A DNA stretch of 64,000 nucleotides. Source: Lichenostomus cassidix. Its lineage: Eukaryota; Chordata; Aves; Passeriformes; Meliphagidae. The number at the start of each line of letters is the position of its first letter. Positions within the stretch are counted from its first letter, which is position 1. The notes under the pieces are model-generated. The model searched no databases, was not told the origin of the DNA, and saw nothing but the letters and a program-made list of their open reading frames with translations. The translations under genes were made by a program, and so were the position numbers. The stretch is taken from NCBI GenBank assembly GCA_008360975.2, contig CM039183.1:76213850-76277849 (forward strand), written 5' to 3'. Below, piece after piece: positions 47,901 to 62,900 of the stretch.

Positions 47901-50900
47901 TAAACACCACAGAATATTGTCAATGTATGAGGCTGGTGCTGTTAATAAGATTTTTTTTTTTGGTGTTTTGTTCTGTGAGGCTTTAACTTCCACATTTTTT
48001 TCTTGCATATTAAAAATGTGTTGTTGCACTAAGCACTATAAGTTTTAATCAATTTCCTGTTTTCAGCTCCAGAACAACTAGTTAGTCAGTCATCTTTGCC
48101 TCTTGAAGTAATGGCTACTGAAAACAAGTAATTTGCAAGAACGGTGTGATAGAGATGCTTTGCTGCATAGGCCTGCTGAACATTCTTCTGGTGCTCCCTT
48201 TCATATCTGTTCCATAAAGCATCCTTTGTGTGACTGAACAACCTATCAGTTTGTTTATTAGGTTCTAGGCTTCTGATATTAGAAATAGAAAATACATAAG
48301 AAAGCAGATGAATGCTGCTTGTATGTAGACAGTTCACTGCCAGGGGGTCATGCACTTACTAGCTTCTGTGCTCAACTCATTGCACTCATGATAAGCATAC
48401 CCTGAGTAGTATCTTGCATTCATCAAATTCCTTTCTTCAGGTCTTCCCTGCAGGCATCCTGTCTGCTTTCTCCATATCAAAGGATCTCTGTGTGCCTCCT
48501 TTTGTGCTGAGGGGTCATACCTCCCTTTCTTTCCACCACCATTACTGTACTTCTCTAGTGAAGAGTAAATTCTTGAAATAGATACCAAACCCTCCTGGGG
48601 GCAGCAGTGTATACAGTGAAAAATGTTGATGTGTGAGAATGACATTTTTGAGATACAGGTAATTTTTGTTCAGGTAGATAAAGAAAAAATAAAGCTTCTG
48701 CTCTGAATGTGTCTAATAAGTAATTTGATAATTTAAAAATAGTTTTGATTTGGACTTGCAGTGTAAAGGCTGTCATTTCCATTCTCTTATAATTAAATAT
48801 GAATAGAGGAGAAAAAGGGTAGGTGAACGTGCACCTGTGACTTCCACTGCTCATTAAAATTACTGGGGACTGTGCAATTCCTGTTAGCATCACTTGAAAT
48901 GCAGTCTGTGGGAATGGCAGTTGCTGGCAATGTAATGGTGCTCAGTGGAATTGCTCCAGCATCTCAAGTGTGAAATGAGTGTGGATGGTTATGCTGTCTG
49001 TTAGTTTCACCAAAAATAAAGGTTCTGTAATTTTTCTCTCCAGATCTCTGTGCTGATTCCTCTTTTGGAGAAAAGAGAGTTACTGATTCCTGGTCGTGGT
49101 GACTGTTTAAAAGTAGCCCCAGGGTTCCAGTTTTTTGCAACCAGGAGGTAGGTTTGTAAACTTAAATGAGATTGAGAGCATGGATATCCTGTTTTTAAGT
49201 CCAAGGTACTTTTAAGTGCGAGGTACTTGTGCAGGAGTATTTTAGCAATTTCCAATTAACAAGCAATAGGAGCTGTGAATTTTTTTTTTTTTTTTCACTT
49301 GAAAGCAGCCTTGGGGTGAATCCCTATCTTTGTACAGAAAAGTTGCTTCAACAAGGCTGAAGGAATGAACCTTGCCGGGAGGAGCCCTGCAAAGCCAACC
49401 CGTCACCGAGGCAAAATACCACTCTTAGGAATTACTGTGTGGAAAAGGTTTATTATTGATATTTATGAAATTCTTATGTCAATATAGATGTTTGTAATGT
49501 TTTCTAACCAGAAAAGGATACAATGCCTGATTGTTTCACTGTAGTAGTGCCTCATGCCGCAGATGTCAAAATGACTTCTTCTGTAGGAAGACATAATATT
49601 GTATCAAGGTTAAAGGTTAGGAGGTCTACATGGGGAATGGCAGTTACATGGTTTTAAAATGTTTAGTAGTTTATTTCAAAGCCTTTGACAATTTTTCCTG
49701 CTTTTGTCTTCCTTCTGTAAATTTGTTCTTCTGATCTGTTTTTTTTCTGGAATTGAGTCTTTTGTATTCAGCTCTTTTGGTTGCCTGATTTCCTTAGAAT
49801 TTTTGTTTCTGTATGCATGGTTGTCACGGTTTAACCTCAGTCAGCAACTAAACACCACACAGGCACTGGCTCACCCCCCAGCAGCAGGATGGGGGAGAGA
49901 GTTGCAAAAGTGGGGAAAATCATGGGTTGAGATAAAGAGTTTAGGTAAAGCTGAAGATTTCCATAGAAAGAGACAAGCACTGTCACTCTGAGCATCCCCA
50001 CCCGTCCCTCTTCTTCCCCCAGCTTTATATACTAAGCATGACTCCATCTGATATGAAATATCCCTGTGGCCAGTTGGGATCAGCTGTCCTGGGCATGTCC
50101 TTTCCCAAGTCCCTGTGCACCCTCAGCCTCCTTTCTGGTGGGGTGGGAAGCAGAAAAGGCTTTGACTCTGTGCAAGCCCTGCTCAGGGGTAACTAAGACA
50201 TGCCTGTGTTATCAGCACTGTTTTGGTCACAAATGCAAAACACAGCCCCACACCTGCTATTATGGAGAAATTTAACTCCATCCCAGCCAAAACCAGCACA
50301 TCAGTGAATAGTTTGTATAGCAGCAAATTATAGGTTTCATTGGGCTAGTTAGAGTAGATTCCATAAATCTGTTGCAGTTTACAGCTGGGAAATAGTATTT
50401 AACAATAGAAACCAAACACAATACAACAAAGAAGAAAGAAACCAACAACAAAAACTCACCAGAAAACAAAAACCAAACCGCAAACCCAAATCTAGTGCTT
50501 TGCATGTGCAAGGCTACTTCCATAGTGGGTAAAAACACATGGCTGAATAGTTATTTCTGCAGTAAAAGAACAAAGGGAATGAAGTTTATGATGGGAAGAG
50601 CTGAGTCTGGAAGATGAGGAAGAATAATTGTGAAATGCTGTGGAGGAGACAGAGCTGGAGATGCTTTTCCTGCATCTCTGCAGTAAGATCACAGATTCTT
50701 TAAGAAATTCCACAGGCCACTTCTGCCACGTTTCTCTCTTTACAACCACCTCTATATGTTGCTTCTGAATAGACAAGTGACAGTAATTTAAGTCTTTCTG
50801 AAAGTATCTCTAAGGAGATTTTGCATTATAGGCGGAAAACACTGTGATAACAGATAATTTGGAAAGTGTGGATGGGCAAGGTAGGTTATGTGGCAGTCCA

Positions 50901-53900
50901 GTGACAAACTGTCATCTGTGCCCTGTGCATTATGTTCTGTGTAACATGTTCTCTGATGCACAGAAATGCACTGAAAATGCTGATTTCTTCAGCCACACTC
51001 AGCATGCTGTGTTTCTTCTTGTTGTTTTGATTTAGGACATTCAGCTGTGGTGGAGGTTGGTACAGGCAGCAAAGCAGCCATGCTGCTCTTCTGGACAAAT
51101 ACTGGACCAAAATACATCTGGATAACATGAGCAAAGCAGAGCTCAAGGAGGTAATGGAGTGTGTTGCTCCACTGTGGCATGTGATAATTGTTTCAGCTTA
51201 GGGTAATAAATGTGTTTTAGTAGTTAATTGAATCCTTATTTTTATCTTCAAGTTCCACAATAGACCCTTATATTTCAGCTTTGCCCTGCCAATTTTGAAG
51301 TAAACAGGCAGTTGGTAAGGAAAATTTGAAGTGAATGGAACAAAGGTTCCGGGAACTTGCCTTGACACTTCTTTGTGTGGGTCAAAAATGAAGTTACTTT
51401 GCCACTTATTAGCCCACAGAGATTTGAAAGCAGAGAGAAATAGCAAGAAAGAAAATTGAGCTTCCTCTTATTCTAAGTTCTAAGCTTTGAGTTGAAAAAT
51501 AGTTGGTCAGTTATTAATTAAAAAAACCTGCTTCTATTAACATCTTTCTTTTGTTAGCATCTCTGGGAAATGTTTGCTTTGTGTAGTTCTTCAGAAAATT
51601 AAAGCAGCTCAGGGCTCATATGAAAATAGAATTCTCTGGAGATTCTCCTCGTGATACAGATCTCAGAATAGGATCTGATTCTAAAAGACCCCTGGCTAAG
51701 GGAAAAGGTGGTGAATAGTATCTAGCAAAAGAGTTGAGGAGAAAGTTCTGAATGTTCTAGTATGAAGAAGATAATTCTTTCGGTAGCATTCATTAACTCC
51801 TTTGGACTTGTTCAGCAGCCAGCACAATTATAGGTGGCCTTAAATATCTCTGTGATTTTTTTCCTTTCTTGTCATTTCTCAGCTAATTGTTAGGAATGGG
51901 GCAAGAGCAACTACCAAAACCTGATGAAGAAATGAAACTTGAGTGCTGGATGTGTGACTTACCACTAGATTCTTTTTTTTCTCTTTGTAGCTGAAGTCAT
52001 AAAAATGTATAAATTAAGCACTAAGCTTCCACAGTAGTAATAGAAGAGACAGTGTTGGAGAACACCCACCCACTTGGCTTGAAAACAGACTCATGCTCTT
52101 CTTGTTAATCTTAAAAGTCAGTCTGGCAGAGTGCAACTAGTTTTCGTGGCCTTTATCTGTGAAAAGTAATTTTGGGAAGCAATATTTTGGTTGGCAAGCT
52201 TTAATAGAGAGAACTGAGCTGAAAGTAAATTACAAAAGAAAAATTATCCCCTTAACGTGTCTTTGTCAGCACAGTGAAAAGACAATTTGAATTCTCAAAT
52301 GAATTTAGTCATAAAAAGAAGGGTGGGAGGTAAGGACTTCTGTAAAGAGTTGTAAAGTTGTATAGTCATGATTTGGGTTCAGATAGGATGGAATGTACCT
52401 TTTGTTCTTCCTGTTGGTATTTGTGCAAATGTATTAAATGAATTGGAGTAGAGTTGAGTTGGCAAAATTAATTTTTGACATCAAAATCAGTATCATAGAA
52501 GTCATAATAACTTCTATTTTCTTCAAACAAGAGATTGTAAGAGAGTAGTTTCATGTAGCTTGTGAGCTAATTATGAATTGAAGTAAGTAAAAATGAAGGG
52601 GTTGTTGGTTTCTTTCCAGTGCAGATGGGTTTTGTGTTTTGTTGTTTCATTTTTTTTCTCTTTTGTTCCTCCTTTCAGGTCCTCCAAAGGAGATACCCCA
52701 ACCTTGCTCTTGTGACAGATCACTTGCTGGACATTTTCATTGACCTTGCAGGAGACAAGTATCAGGCACCAGAAAACAGAGCTGCTGGCTCCAGTCACAC
52801 ACCAGAAAAATCATCAGAATCAGGAGCAGAACAAAAGAAACCAAACCTGGAAGGACGAGAACTGTCTCTAAGGTTGTCTTTTCTTATATGTTTATTATAA
52901 GTCAGCTAGCTGCCAAGATAGAAGGATTTGGTTTTGTATTTTTTCCTCATTTTTAAAAAGTAATGAAAAAACTTGAGTAATTAAATGGGAATTTTGTAAA
53001 AACTGGGAAAATACATTTTTTGTTTTAAGATAATGATTAAATGATATCATTTAAAGAAACTCATTCTGGATTATTTAAACTTGCTATTTGCTATACTTAC
53101 TTTTTTGGGGGGCATAAGGGAACATGTAGGCTTTGTCATATGAAATACTTAGTTGGTGCCAAGCTATATGAATTTATTCTTAATTATTGTTAACACAAGG
53201 TATCAGTACTAGTTAAGAACTGGAAGGTGCTGTATAATGTTCTCTCAGTAGCTAGAAGATAATGTTTTCAGCAATTGAGTATATTATCTAGATTATTTCA
53301 TACTGAACACTCTCAGCATTATAACCTAGAGGTGACTGAAAATAACTGGATTTGTAATGTACTGTTAATTTCAGAAATTCTGTGATGAAATGTAGCTTGG
53401 TGCTGAATTATTTCTTCCTCTCCTACCAAATGTCAGTGCTTTGTGGATTAGTTAGGAAATACTAGCTGTGGGTATTACCTAATATTTTTGTGGAGCTTAA
53501 GAATGTAATTTTTTTCTAGAATAAAGTTTCCTTTTCTTGCCTTTTAGAAGATGTTGTTAATAAGGAATCTGTAACTTGAAAAAACATGGGGTATATACCT
53601 TTCTGGATTCTTGAGTACCTTTCAGTTTTATAGTTGCATTATGATTTAATGGGGTATGTATTATCTATTGATAAGTAACATTGGTCTTCATGCTCAGCTA
53701 CTCCCCAGAATTATCATCCTCTTTTTGTCTTCCCGTGTGCAATTAGTACAACAACTACACGTGCAAGTGCCAGAAGATGATGTCATGGCCTAAGTGGAAC
53801 AGAAAGAAGGTGCTGTGTGTTTTGCCATGTTTGTACCAAATCTTTTTGGTTTTTTGTTTTAGAGACCTACTGAACTGGTGCAGCAGGATTGCTTACAACT

Positions 53901-56900
53901 TTGACAGTAATTCTTCAACCACAGCAGTGAATATTTTTCAGGAGGTGCGGTAAGACTTGATTTAAAAACTGATTACCCAAATTCTAGCATTGTCTCACAA
54001 AATACTCTCTTTGGGAATGTGAGATAGGAATTTGGTTTTGTTTTAAGCAATTGGACTGTAGTTGGAATGCTTGTGATCTTTCTGATCACAGGCTTTTGTT
54101 GCTACTAGGAAAGTTGTTTGCAGTAAGGTGCTAAAAGACTTTACTGCTGTCATAGAAACAGCATGGTGCAAAATAATTTTAACTGATACAGGCTGGGATT
54201 GCATATGATGAAGCCTTTCCTCTTGTAAAATAAGGCTGCTTTTCTACTTTCCCAATTCATCAGTTTACAGTCTAGGTTGGGAATTTTTTGGGTGTGCATC
54301 AGTCCAAGGCATTTTTGAGCTGTGAGATCTTACTGTGTTACTTCCTTCTCCATTTTGCTTCATTCATCTAAAAATGGCTTGAAAAGTTTTTACTTTTGGT
54401 AGAAACCCACTACATTACAGAGTTTAGAAGTTTTTATTACGTCTTTTTGAACTCTGTTGTTTGACTTGATCTGAGGATACTGAAATACTTATGTTTACAA
54501 TGGTTGGATTGGATTTGGGTTCATTTAGATTAAGAGGGTGCTTGTCAGATAACATCATACAAAGCTAGTGCTCAAGAAGTTGGTTTTCCCCTCGACAGGC
54601 ATTGGACTGTTTCACAGCCATGTTGTCCAGCCAAGGGAGCAGACAGAAAATGGCAAAAGTTATTGGAAGTTACCTAAACATTTCAAAGAAAAAGGTATGT
54701 TGAGCTATAATTAACACGATCTTTATTTGAAGTATTGCAAGTATAGCTTGCAAGTTTTCTACGGTTAATTGAAATATGTTATGCTATTTCAATGAAAAAA
54801 ATTTCACTCTCCATTCCATCACAGGATCTGTTTTTCTTGTATTTTATATGTAGCTAGCACTGGGTTTTCTCTGAAAGTTCCAGGGAACCTGTTTTAGAGC
54901 AAAAGAAGGATTGCACAGCTGAGACAGAGCAGCTGCCTAAGCATATGATACCACTAGATGCACAGGGTAGCAAAGAATGTGTTTTTTCTTAGGTGGTTTA
55001 CAGTGAACATTAATCACTTAAATGGAGAGATCAGAGAGAAGCATGATCTTAACTGATACTTGTTCTGTACTCACTGAATACAAAATCAGCTGAGTCTCTG
55101 GAGCTCTATAAATGACAGAATTAAAATAAATCATCTCTTTGTCAGCTATTTCTGACTGTAGAAGTCCGCAAAGCAAATACCCTCCTTTGTTACTTTCAGT
55201 TGACAGATGGATCCATGAAACTTCTGTGGGTTTTTCTCTTTGTCCTTTGCATTATTTCATTACAGGAATGTATTATTCCCTGCAAGTGGCAAAATATCCT
55301 TGTTTACACAAAGGTTTTTTTTTAAGGGAAGTTGTTTGTTTATTGTTAAAATTGTTCGAGATTAAGTACCATGGAAGTAGATAAAGTAGAAATACAGTGG
55401 CAAAGACTGTTACCAACTTAGTAACTTGAAAGTTGTTTGTATAGGTATAAAAGTGCTTCTGAGGTTCTTCACTATTTTAGGTGATGAGTATTTAAAATCT
55501 GCAAAATACAGAATTCTGTCCTTAAAAATTAACTTGCTGCAAAGTAATAGCATGCTAGCATGGCCTGGGTGTTCTTAGTTTGATGTAAGCAACATTAGTA
55601 TTGGATATGTTGATACTTTTTTTCACAGGTGGAATTCTTCTGTGAACTCTACAAACCAGAAATTTCAATACGGGAACAAGAAGTCTCTGTCGGAAGAGCT
55701 CATCTTGTGAAGAAGCAAAACCAGGCTCTCACTGTACACAGGTAGAATATCCTGTAGTTTCTGCATGAATCGAAATATTTTGTGGTGAACAGAACACACT
55801 GCAACTCACAGGGTTAAGCAAAATGCAAATTGGATATTCTCACTCTGATGAAAGGAATGTATGAGTTCTTTCCCCTCAGATCTTAGTTTTACCTTGTGTA
55901 TCTTTAAGATTGTCTGCATTGTGCTTCTGGCAGTCAAAGCATGGAGATTTTCTGCTTCTTTGAACTACAGTGTCTTCAAAGCACTGTGGATCCACAGCTG
56001 CTATGAATAGCATTTGATGAATCTACTTTTGTAAAGGGAGATTTTTGTGGTATGTGTTGCTAACTCCATTGACCAGGAAGTTTTTTGGAAACCCTGAATT
56101 TTTAGGTTGTATCTTGAGAAAAGTAAGTATCTTAAAAAGGTATCTTAGAACTATTTCTTTACAGACCTATATTTAAAAAAAAATCCCAAATCCAACCACT
56201 CCACTAAAAAAATAATAAAGGTAAAACTGAAATTAACTCCTTGGTAAATCATAGTCTTGAGTAATTTTCTTTATTTTTCCAGGGCAAAACATACCTTTGC
56301 TGCCACACGGCCCTCTGCAGTATTGATTGAACAGCTTGCAGTGTGTGTTGTCAAAGGAGAGCCTGTGCTTTTGGTTGGTGAAACAGGAACTGGCAAAACC
56401 TCAACTGTTCAGTACCTAGCTCACGTTACAGGTAAATAGTGTGTGAAAATTGTAAGTTACGTAAAGATAATTTACAAATCAACAAATGAGCAAACCCACA
56501 AGTTGATGTTGCTTTCTGTTTCTGCTTCAAGGACACCGTTTGAGGGTTGTCAACATGAACCAGCAAAGTGACACAGCAGATCTGTTAGGGGGGTGAGTCA
56601 GTGACCACTGTTTTGTCTGTTCTGCATGAAAAATAGGCAGCATCTGTATCATAGTAGGATAAATGTCTTAAAAAGCATGTTTGCATGCAGAAACCTTCTT
56701 GTCCTTGGTGAAGAACAGAGCAGTTTCACTGAATTGTGTCCAGAGCTCTATGTGATGAAGTCATTTAAAGCTACAACCCAGAGTCTTTAAAAATGGCTAA
56801 GCTGTTCCATATAAATCTGATTTAATATTCAACAGGCATGTTCTTTGGTAGTATTACAAATATTTTGCTTATCTGGGTGTTCCTGTCTTCACAAAATTGC

Positions 56901-59900
56901 CTTGTGAGGTGCATTTAAATGTGTAAAATTTTATTTAGTTCCTTAGTTGAGTAAAAAACTTCAGAATCAAGGGTTCATCCATGCAGCATAGTGTCCTTTA
57001 AAGTGACTGGTTTTGAGGTTGTTTTCTCTAAGTTCACAGATGACTTTGTCTCACATAAGTAATTACTCTCGTGCTTCTCTTCAGTTACAAGCCTGTGGAT
57101 AACAAACTGATCTGGCTACCTCTGCGAGAGTCTTTTGAAGAACTCTTCTCTCAGACATTCTCTAGGAAGAAAAATCAAACATTCTTGGGACACATTCAGA
57201 CTTGCTACAGGCAGAGACGTTGGCATGATCTGCTGAAACTAATGCAACATATTCATAAATCTGCTATAAATAAAGAAGTAAAAGAAAATGCATCTGGTAA
57301 GATGGATCAAACATACATTAGTGCTGAACCACTGCAGAGGGTAGATAGATACTGGTGACTTTTGTTCTTTTTATTTGGGTTTGTTTGAGGTTTGTCTGTC
57401 CTGTGGTACTCTTGACATCTGTCTCCACTCAGCAGTTGTTTGCTGTGCTGGTGAGGAGTCCTCATTGTTTGTGTGTCAGTCTTCTATGTGAATTCATTCA
57501 TACTTTCAGTCCTGGAACCTGCTTGTGTCTCACAAATATGTCCTATTTCAAAAACTAAGCGAAACAACAACCAAAAAATCAAGCCCAAAGTAATAACTGT
57601 TTCAGGGTGGTAATAATTCTAAGAGTTTACTTTTGCCTTAGTTCCTATTTCAGTGGTGCTGACTTGCTTAGTGCTTTATTTTGTTTCAGTGTAGTTTTGT
57701 CTCCAAATAGGTTTTTCTTGTTTTATACTTCACAACCCATTTTGGGGCTGAGGCAGTGTCGATACTTTGTCTTGCATGGAGTTGTTGCTGCTTCTAGACC
57801 AGCAGAATAAGTGAAGTTGTAGTTTTCATTCAGTTTGGGCTAAGTAAAATCAATTATAAACTTTATCTCCGCTCTTCTTTTAACTGGGTCTTCTAAATAT
57901 GCAGACATTAATATAAATGCCCACAAATTTAAAGGGAAAAAAAGGGTTTAAAGACCATTTGTTGCAAGAATTGACAATCCTAAAATAAAGACAAGCTGAA
58001 ATCTGTAACTTGCAAAGTTACTTAAGGAATTTTGATGCTGTATGTAGCTCAGGTGGTGATTTTAAACAAATAACTGAAATCAGTGCTGTAGTAAATAATG
58101 CCATAACTGATAAGCAACAGTGTTTTTATCGATACTGAAGTGTTCATTGTTAATCTGTTCTGTCATAAGGGTTATAAATTTGGATTTATTTTTTTTAACA
58201 TTTTTCTTTCTGTCTCTGGAAATTAAAGGGTTGTAACAGTCATGCTGGACGAAGGTGCAGAATAAATATTTATTCGTCATCTAGGAATGAGTTACTAATG
58301 ATCTGTGCCCATGTGTCAGTAGTGTTCATTTAAATTTAAAAACAAAAAAAATACACATGTCCTAAACCAAAACAAGAAGATGTAATTATTTTTATTATTT
58401 AGGATGTGTTATCTGTAGAACTTCAATGTTTTCGTTGCTCAGCCAAGCTTACTTCTGTATGTCTGTGCTTGAAACAGCTTGATTAAAATACTGTTGTTAA
58501 AAAAATATTTATGATAATGTTTGATGGTATGAACTTAAATTTGTTTTGCTTGCAGGCTTACCACTAAAGGAAAAGTGGGAGGCATTTGGTCTTAAACTGA
58601 ATCATGCTCATCAACAGATGAAAATGACAGAAAATGCTCTTCTCTTTGCATTTGTTGAGGTATTTAGAGATTTGTGTTTTGATGCTAGGAGGAATAAGGA
58701 GAAGTATTTAAAGGACTTCGCAATCAGTATTATATAAGTAGCTTCATGGCAAGAACCTTGCTGTGAAGTAAAATGTGTTCCATGATGACTCATGAAACGA
58801 AGTGTGCAGCTTCAAAGAGACAGTGGTTAGAGGGGCAGTGGGAGAATGGTTTGTGGTAGCACATTAATTCAGTGCTGTATAATAGGAATTAGGACTGTTA
58901 TGATAAAATAATATCAGTATGTCATACCATCTTTTCAACTAGATTAAAAAAATCTTGAATACTATCCAGGAGGTCATGGTTCTGTCTAGGAATTCCTGTG
59001 AAAGATTTAATATTAAGAAACTGTACTGTTTCTCTAGAAGTGATTTTTCAAAACATTTCCAACTCACAGTATGTTCTAATGACATTAGGTGTGATCAGCA
59101 GAAGCTATGAGGTTTATTTATGCTTGTTCTTTGTCACCCTGTTAGTCTGAATATATGCTCTCAAATTTCGTGTAAAGTGTGTGAACTGCTGACCAGTCCT
59201 CTATAAAAAAATGTATGTATGAATAGTTGGAGAGCCTCTGACTTAAGTATAGTCTTAATTAACAGGGTACAGATTCCTTAGGAGCATAATACTGCTTGTG
59301 TCTTTGTATTTCTTTGGATTAGCTTTATTCTCATATAGTGTCAGTGAAGCATATGCTCCACAGTGGTAGATTGCACAAATAAAGGATCTTAAATCTGTTT
59401 TATTTGAGCCAAGCTAACTAGTAACTGATACAATGGTATGATAACTGTCTGACTTCTGTGACTGGCAAAATAATTCCTGTTATTGAGAGAGAGCAGTAAA
59501 ACTGCTATTGCTCTAAAAGGTCTGGAATTGGCATTTGTCTAATCAAGCCATAGATTGCACATCAAGTATTTCCAGTATCTGAATGCTTCAGTTAATACAG
59601 CATTGCTGGTAACATGATTAACAAATTGATCTTAATTTTAGGGTACTCTGGCACAAGCAGTCAAAAAAGGAGAGTGGATTTTATTGGATGAGATTAACTT
59701 GGCTGCAGCAGAGACTTTGGAGTGCCTGAGTGGTTTATTGGAAGGCTCATCTGGATCGCTGGTGTTACTAGACAGAGGAGACACAGGTACTATTTCTGTG
59801 CTTGCTTATGCTGTATCTTGCTATCCAGCTGAATTCCCTATCCTATGTAGCTCAAAATAAGTTGAGATCATATGAATGTGTGCAAAAGAGAGCAATGTGC

Positions 59901-62900
59901 TCTTTGTAGGCTTCATACATCTTTGCAACAAGTCCAAAACACTGGTGTGTTCTCTACACCACCACAGGGGCTGCTTTCTATAAAATTAGCTGCTTTTACA
60001 GATGTAAAGACAAAATAATGCAGTTGCTGAATGCTGCTCTTAAGAGCTACAGAGGCAAATGTTGCATGAACATCCCAGGCTGGGTCTTCTTCCTGGCTGA
60101 GGGAAGCACTGGCTATTGTTCTGAAAGAGACAAAAGGAGTTCCAAGTTTAGGGCTTATGTAATTTTTGAAATGTTTTGTGTTGTTAAAACATCTTGCTAC
60201 TCACAAAAAGTCAGGGTTTCACTTGCCTGTGGTGTTGTGAAGATGCAGACACTTCTGATAAAATCACGGGGGTTATTCTCTGAAAATTTTTGATGCTAGC
60301 ATTTTTAAGAAAATAGTGCAGCAGTAGAAAGTTGTAGTGCAGCAATAGGAAGTTGCCTTAGATAAAATATACCTTATTTGACATATTACATATCCTGTGT
60401 TTATCATGAACATTGTGTCTTTTATTTCTGTTTTACTTTAGAGCCTCTTGTCCGTCACCCTGATTTTCGCTTGTTTGCATGCATGAATCCAGCTACAGAT
60501 GTTGGAAAGAGAAATCTTCCTCTAGGAATAAGAAACAGGTAGGAAATAATGATTCTGGGACAAAATAGTCACTGTCTTTTACAGAGTTTAATTAGTTTCA
60601 GGAGTTGACCAGTGAAGAATGCCTTATCTGAAGCCTGGGGATACAAATCTGAACTCAAGTTTGCTGCCTGTGAGAGATGCTTTCCACATTATGGTGAAGG
60701 TTTTTCATAAAATAGAATGATGAAAATACTTCAGTGAAGTAGCTGAGCTGTGAGCAAATGGTCTAGCTGTAGTGTAGAGTGTTGTCAATAGGGACAGGAA
60801 ATTATTATTCTTCACAATTAAGCTGTCAGCACCTGGGAATGCTGCTGCAGCAGTTTGTGTTCCTGATGGGAGTAATAAAGACAAGTAAGTGCTTTGTTGA
60901 GAAGCCTTTCTCTTGGAAACTCAGAAGTATTGATGATCCTTGCAAAAACCTGCATATCCAGTCTTGTTCACTCAAAAGGAAGGTGATTTGCATGGTGGCA
61001 CAGATGTGTGATATTCAAAATATTTGATGTGTGGTCTTAAAACATAAGCTGTGGCAAGGAAATTGGAATTGTGGCAAATCCGTTCTTCAGTACCATCTAC
61101 CTGTTCCTGTATGCACAGATCTCCTGCTTGATGTGGTTTCCCTCATGAGTGCCAAGACTTGCATGTATAGTTCCTTCCCAAATTAATAAACACTATGCAA
61201 GACGGTAGAGATGCACCAGCTGTGTGTAACTAGACATTTGTAGTTATTAGTGGCAAAGCAACGTTTTGTTGCTATTGACTCTCTTGTAGAATAGTGAAAG
61301 GAAAGAAAGTGTGATACAGAAGAAAGGAAACTTCAGCATTAGCATAACTTGCTAAGTTTAAATGAATTTATATTTCTATTTGTCAAAAATACCTATTAAC
61401 TATTTGTCAAAAATAGCTACTGCTGTGTCCGTACTTCATTGTTCAGGCTATAGCATTTGGGTATACATTGCAAATTGTTTAAAATTGTAATTAAAGTCAC
61501 ATTGTTCACTTTCAGTCTACTAAGTTGAACTAATTCAGATAAATTACTTTAAAGTATTAGTAATACCTTATTTTTCAACTGCTCTGCTTCTTGAGTCTGT
61601 AGGTTTGGTGGTCTGTAGGTCTACAGCTTTAATAGTATGTACTCTGTTACTTAAAAATTCAAAATGATATATGCCATGATTTTTCAATATGGTCAGGTGT
61701 CTTTTAAGTGTTACAGATTGATTTGATTCTTTCAGATTTACTGAACTTTATGTAGAAGAATTGAGAAACGAAGGAGATTTGCATGTTCTTATAATGGATT
61801 ATCTGAGAAGCTTGAATGTGAGCAAAAGTACAGTACAAGGAATTGTGAAGTAAGTTGATTGTAATCTCATTAAATTCTTGATAAAATCAGTCATGAAAAG
61901 GAAGTATGGAACTGTGGTCTGTGATTAGACTGCTTTGGGAAATACTGTAATGTTTCCAATGCAGCAGTTGGCATAGCTTTAGGAAACAGAAGAGTGTAGA
62001 CATGCATATTCTTCATTCTGAAGGTTTCTGTACTTGTGGGAAGGAGATTTTTTTTTTTTTTTAATGCAGAATTGGTTTTTTGGTGGCACCAGTTAAAAAG
62101 CATTGTTTTTTCAGTCCTGTTTCACATCTGAGAGATTAAAATGGTTTGTTACTGTAGAGATATATTGAAGAAGGTCTTGTGTGTTTGTCTAGAGTTACCT
62201 TTCTTTCCCCTAGTGTAAGGTGAACTATTTCATGTTTAGAATACTTGGAGTTTATAGTTACTCTCTGTATATCAAGCTCTCTCAAAAATACAATTCTAAA
62301 AATACTCTGTTGCTTTGCTTCAATGACTATGCAGATGGCAGAGCTTGGCTTGGCTTTCCTAACCTGGAGCTTTTCTTAAATGTAACAGCTGAGGATAAGC
62401 TGAAGTGTTCATACTTGAGATTTAATTCTTCGGAGCCATGGTCTGATCAGTAACAGCTCTCTGTGTAACTTTTTTGCAGCTTCTATTTGTCTGTGAGAAA
62501 GGAAGCAGAAACAAAGTTGGTGGATGGAACTGGCCACAGACCTCACTACAGTCTCCGTACCCTTTGCAGGGCGTTGCGATTTGCAGCATCTAACCCATGT
62601 GGCAGCATAGCACGCTCCCTGTATGAGGTAATTGCCAGTGTTAGCATTTGTTGCTGTGTGTATTCACTACAGGGATTGTTTGAGTAAAGGATAATCCTCT
62701 CTAAGTGCAGTATTGAACAGAAATGGTTCTTTCATCTGTATATTTTTTCCTTATTTTTCATGTTTACCACTGAAAATAATTCTTCTTCCTAGGGCTTCTG
62801 TTTGAGTTTCCTGACACAGCTTGACAGAAGTTCTCACCCATTGGTTCAAAAGCTTATTTGCCAGCATATAGTCTCTGGCAACATCAAAAGCCTTCTCAAG

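Noticed and set aside
49704..50275. Frames of 95 and 69 codons in MDN1 intron 8
   Set aside because: They mostly translate the solo LTR, which is noncoding.
55835..55900. C/D-box snoRNA-like words in MDN1 intron 13 (CTGATGAAA ... CTCAGA)
   Set aside because: C box is off consensus, no good D box and no terminal stem.
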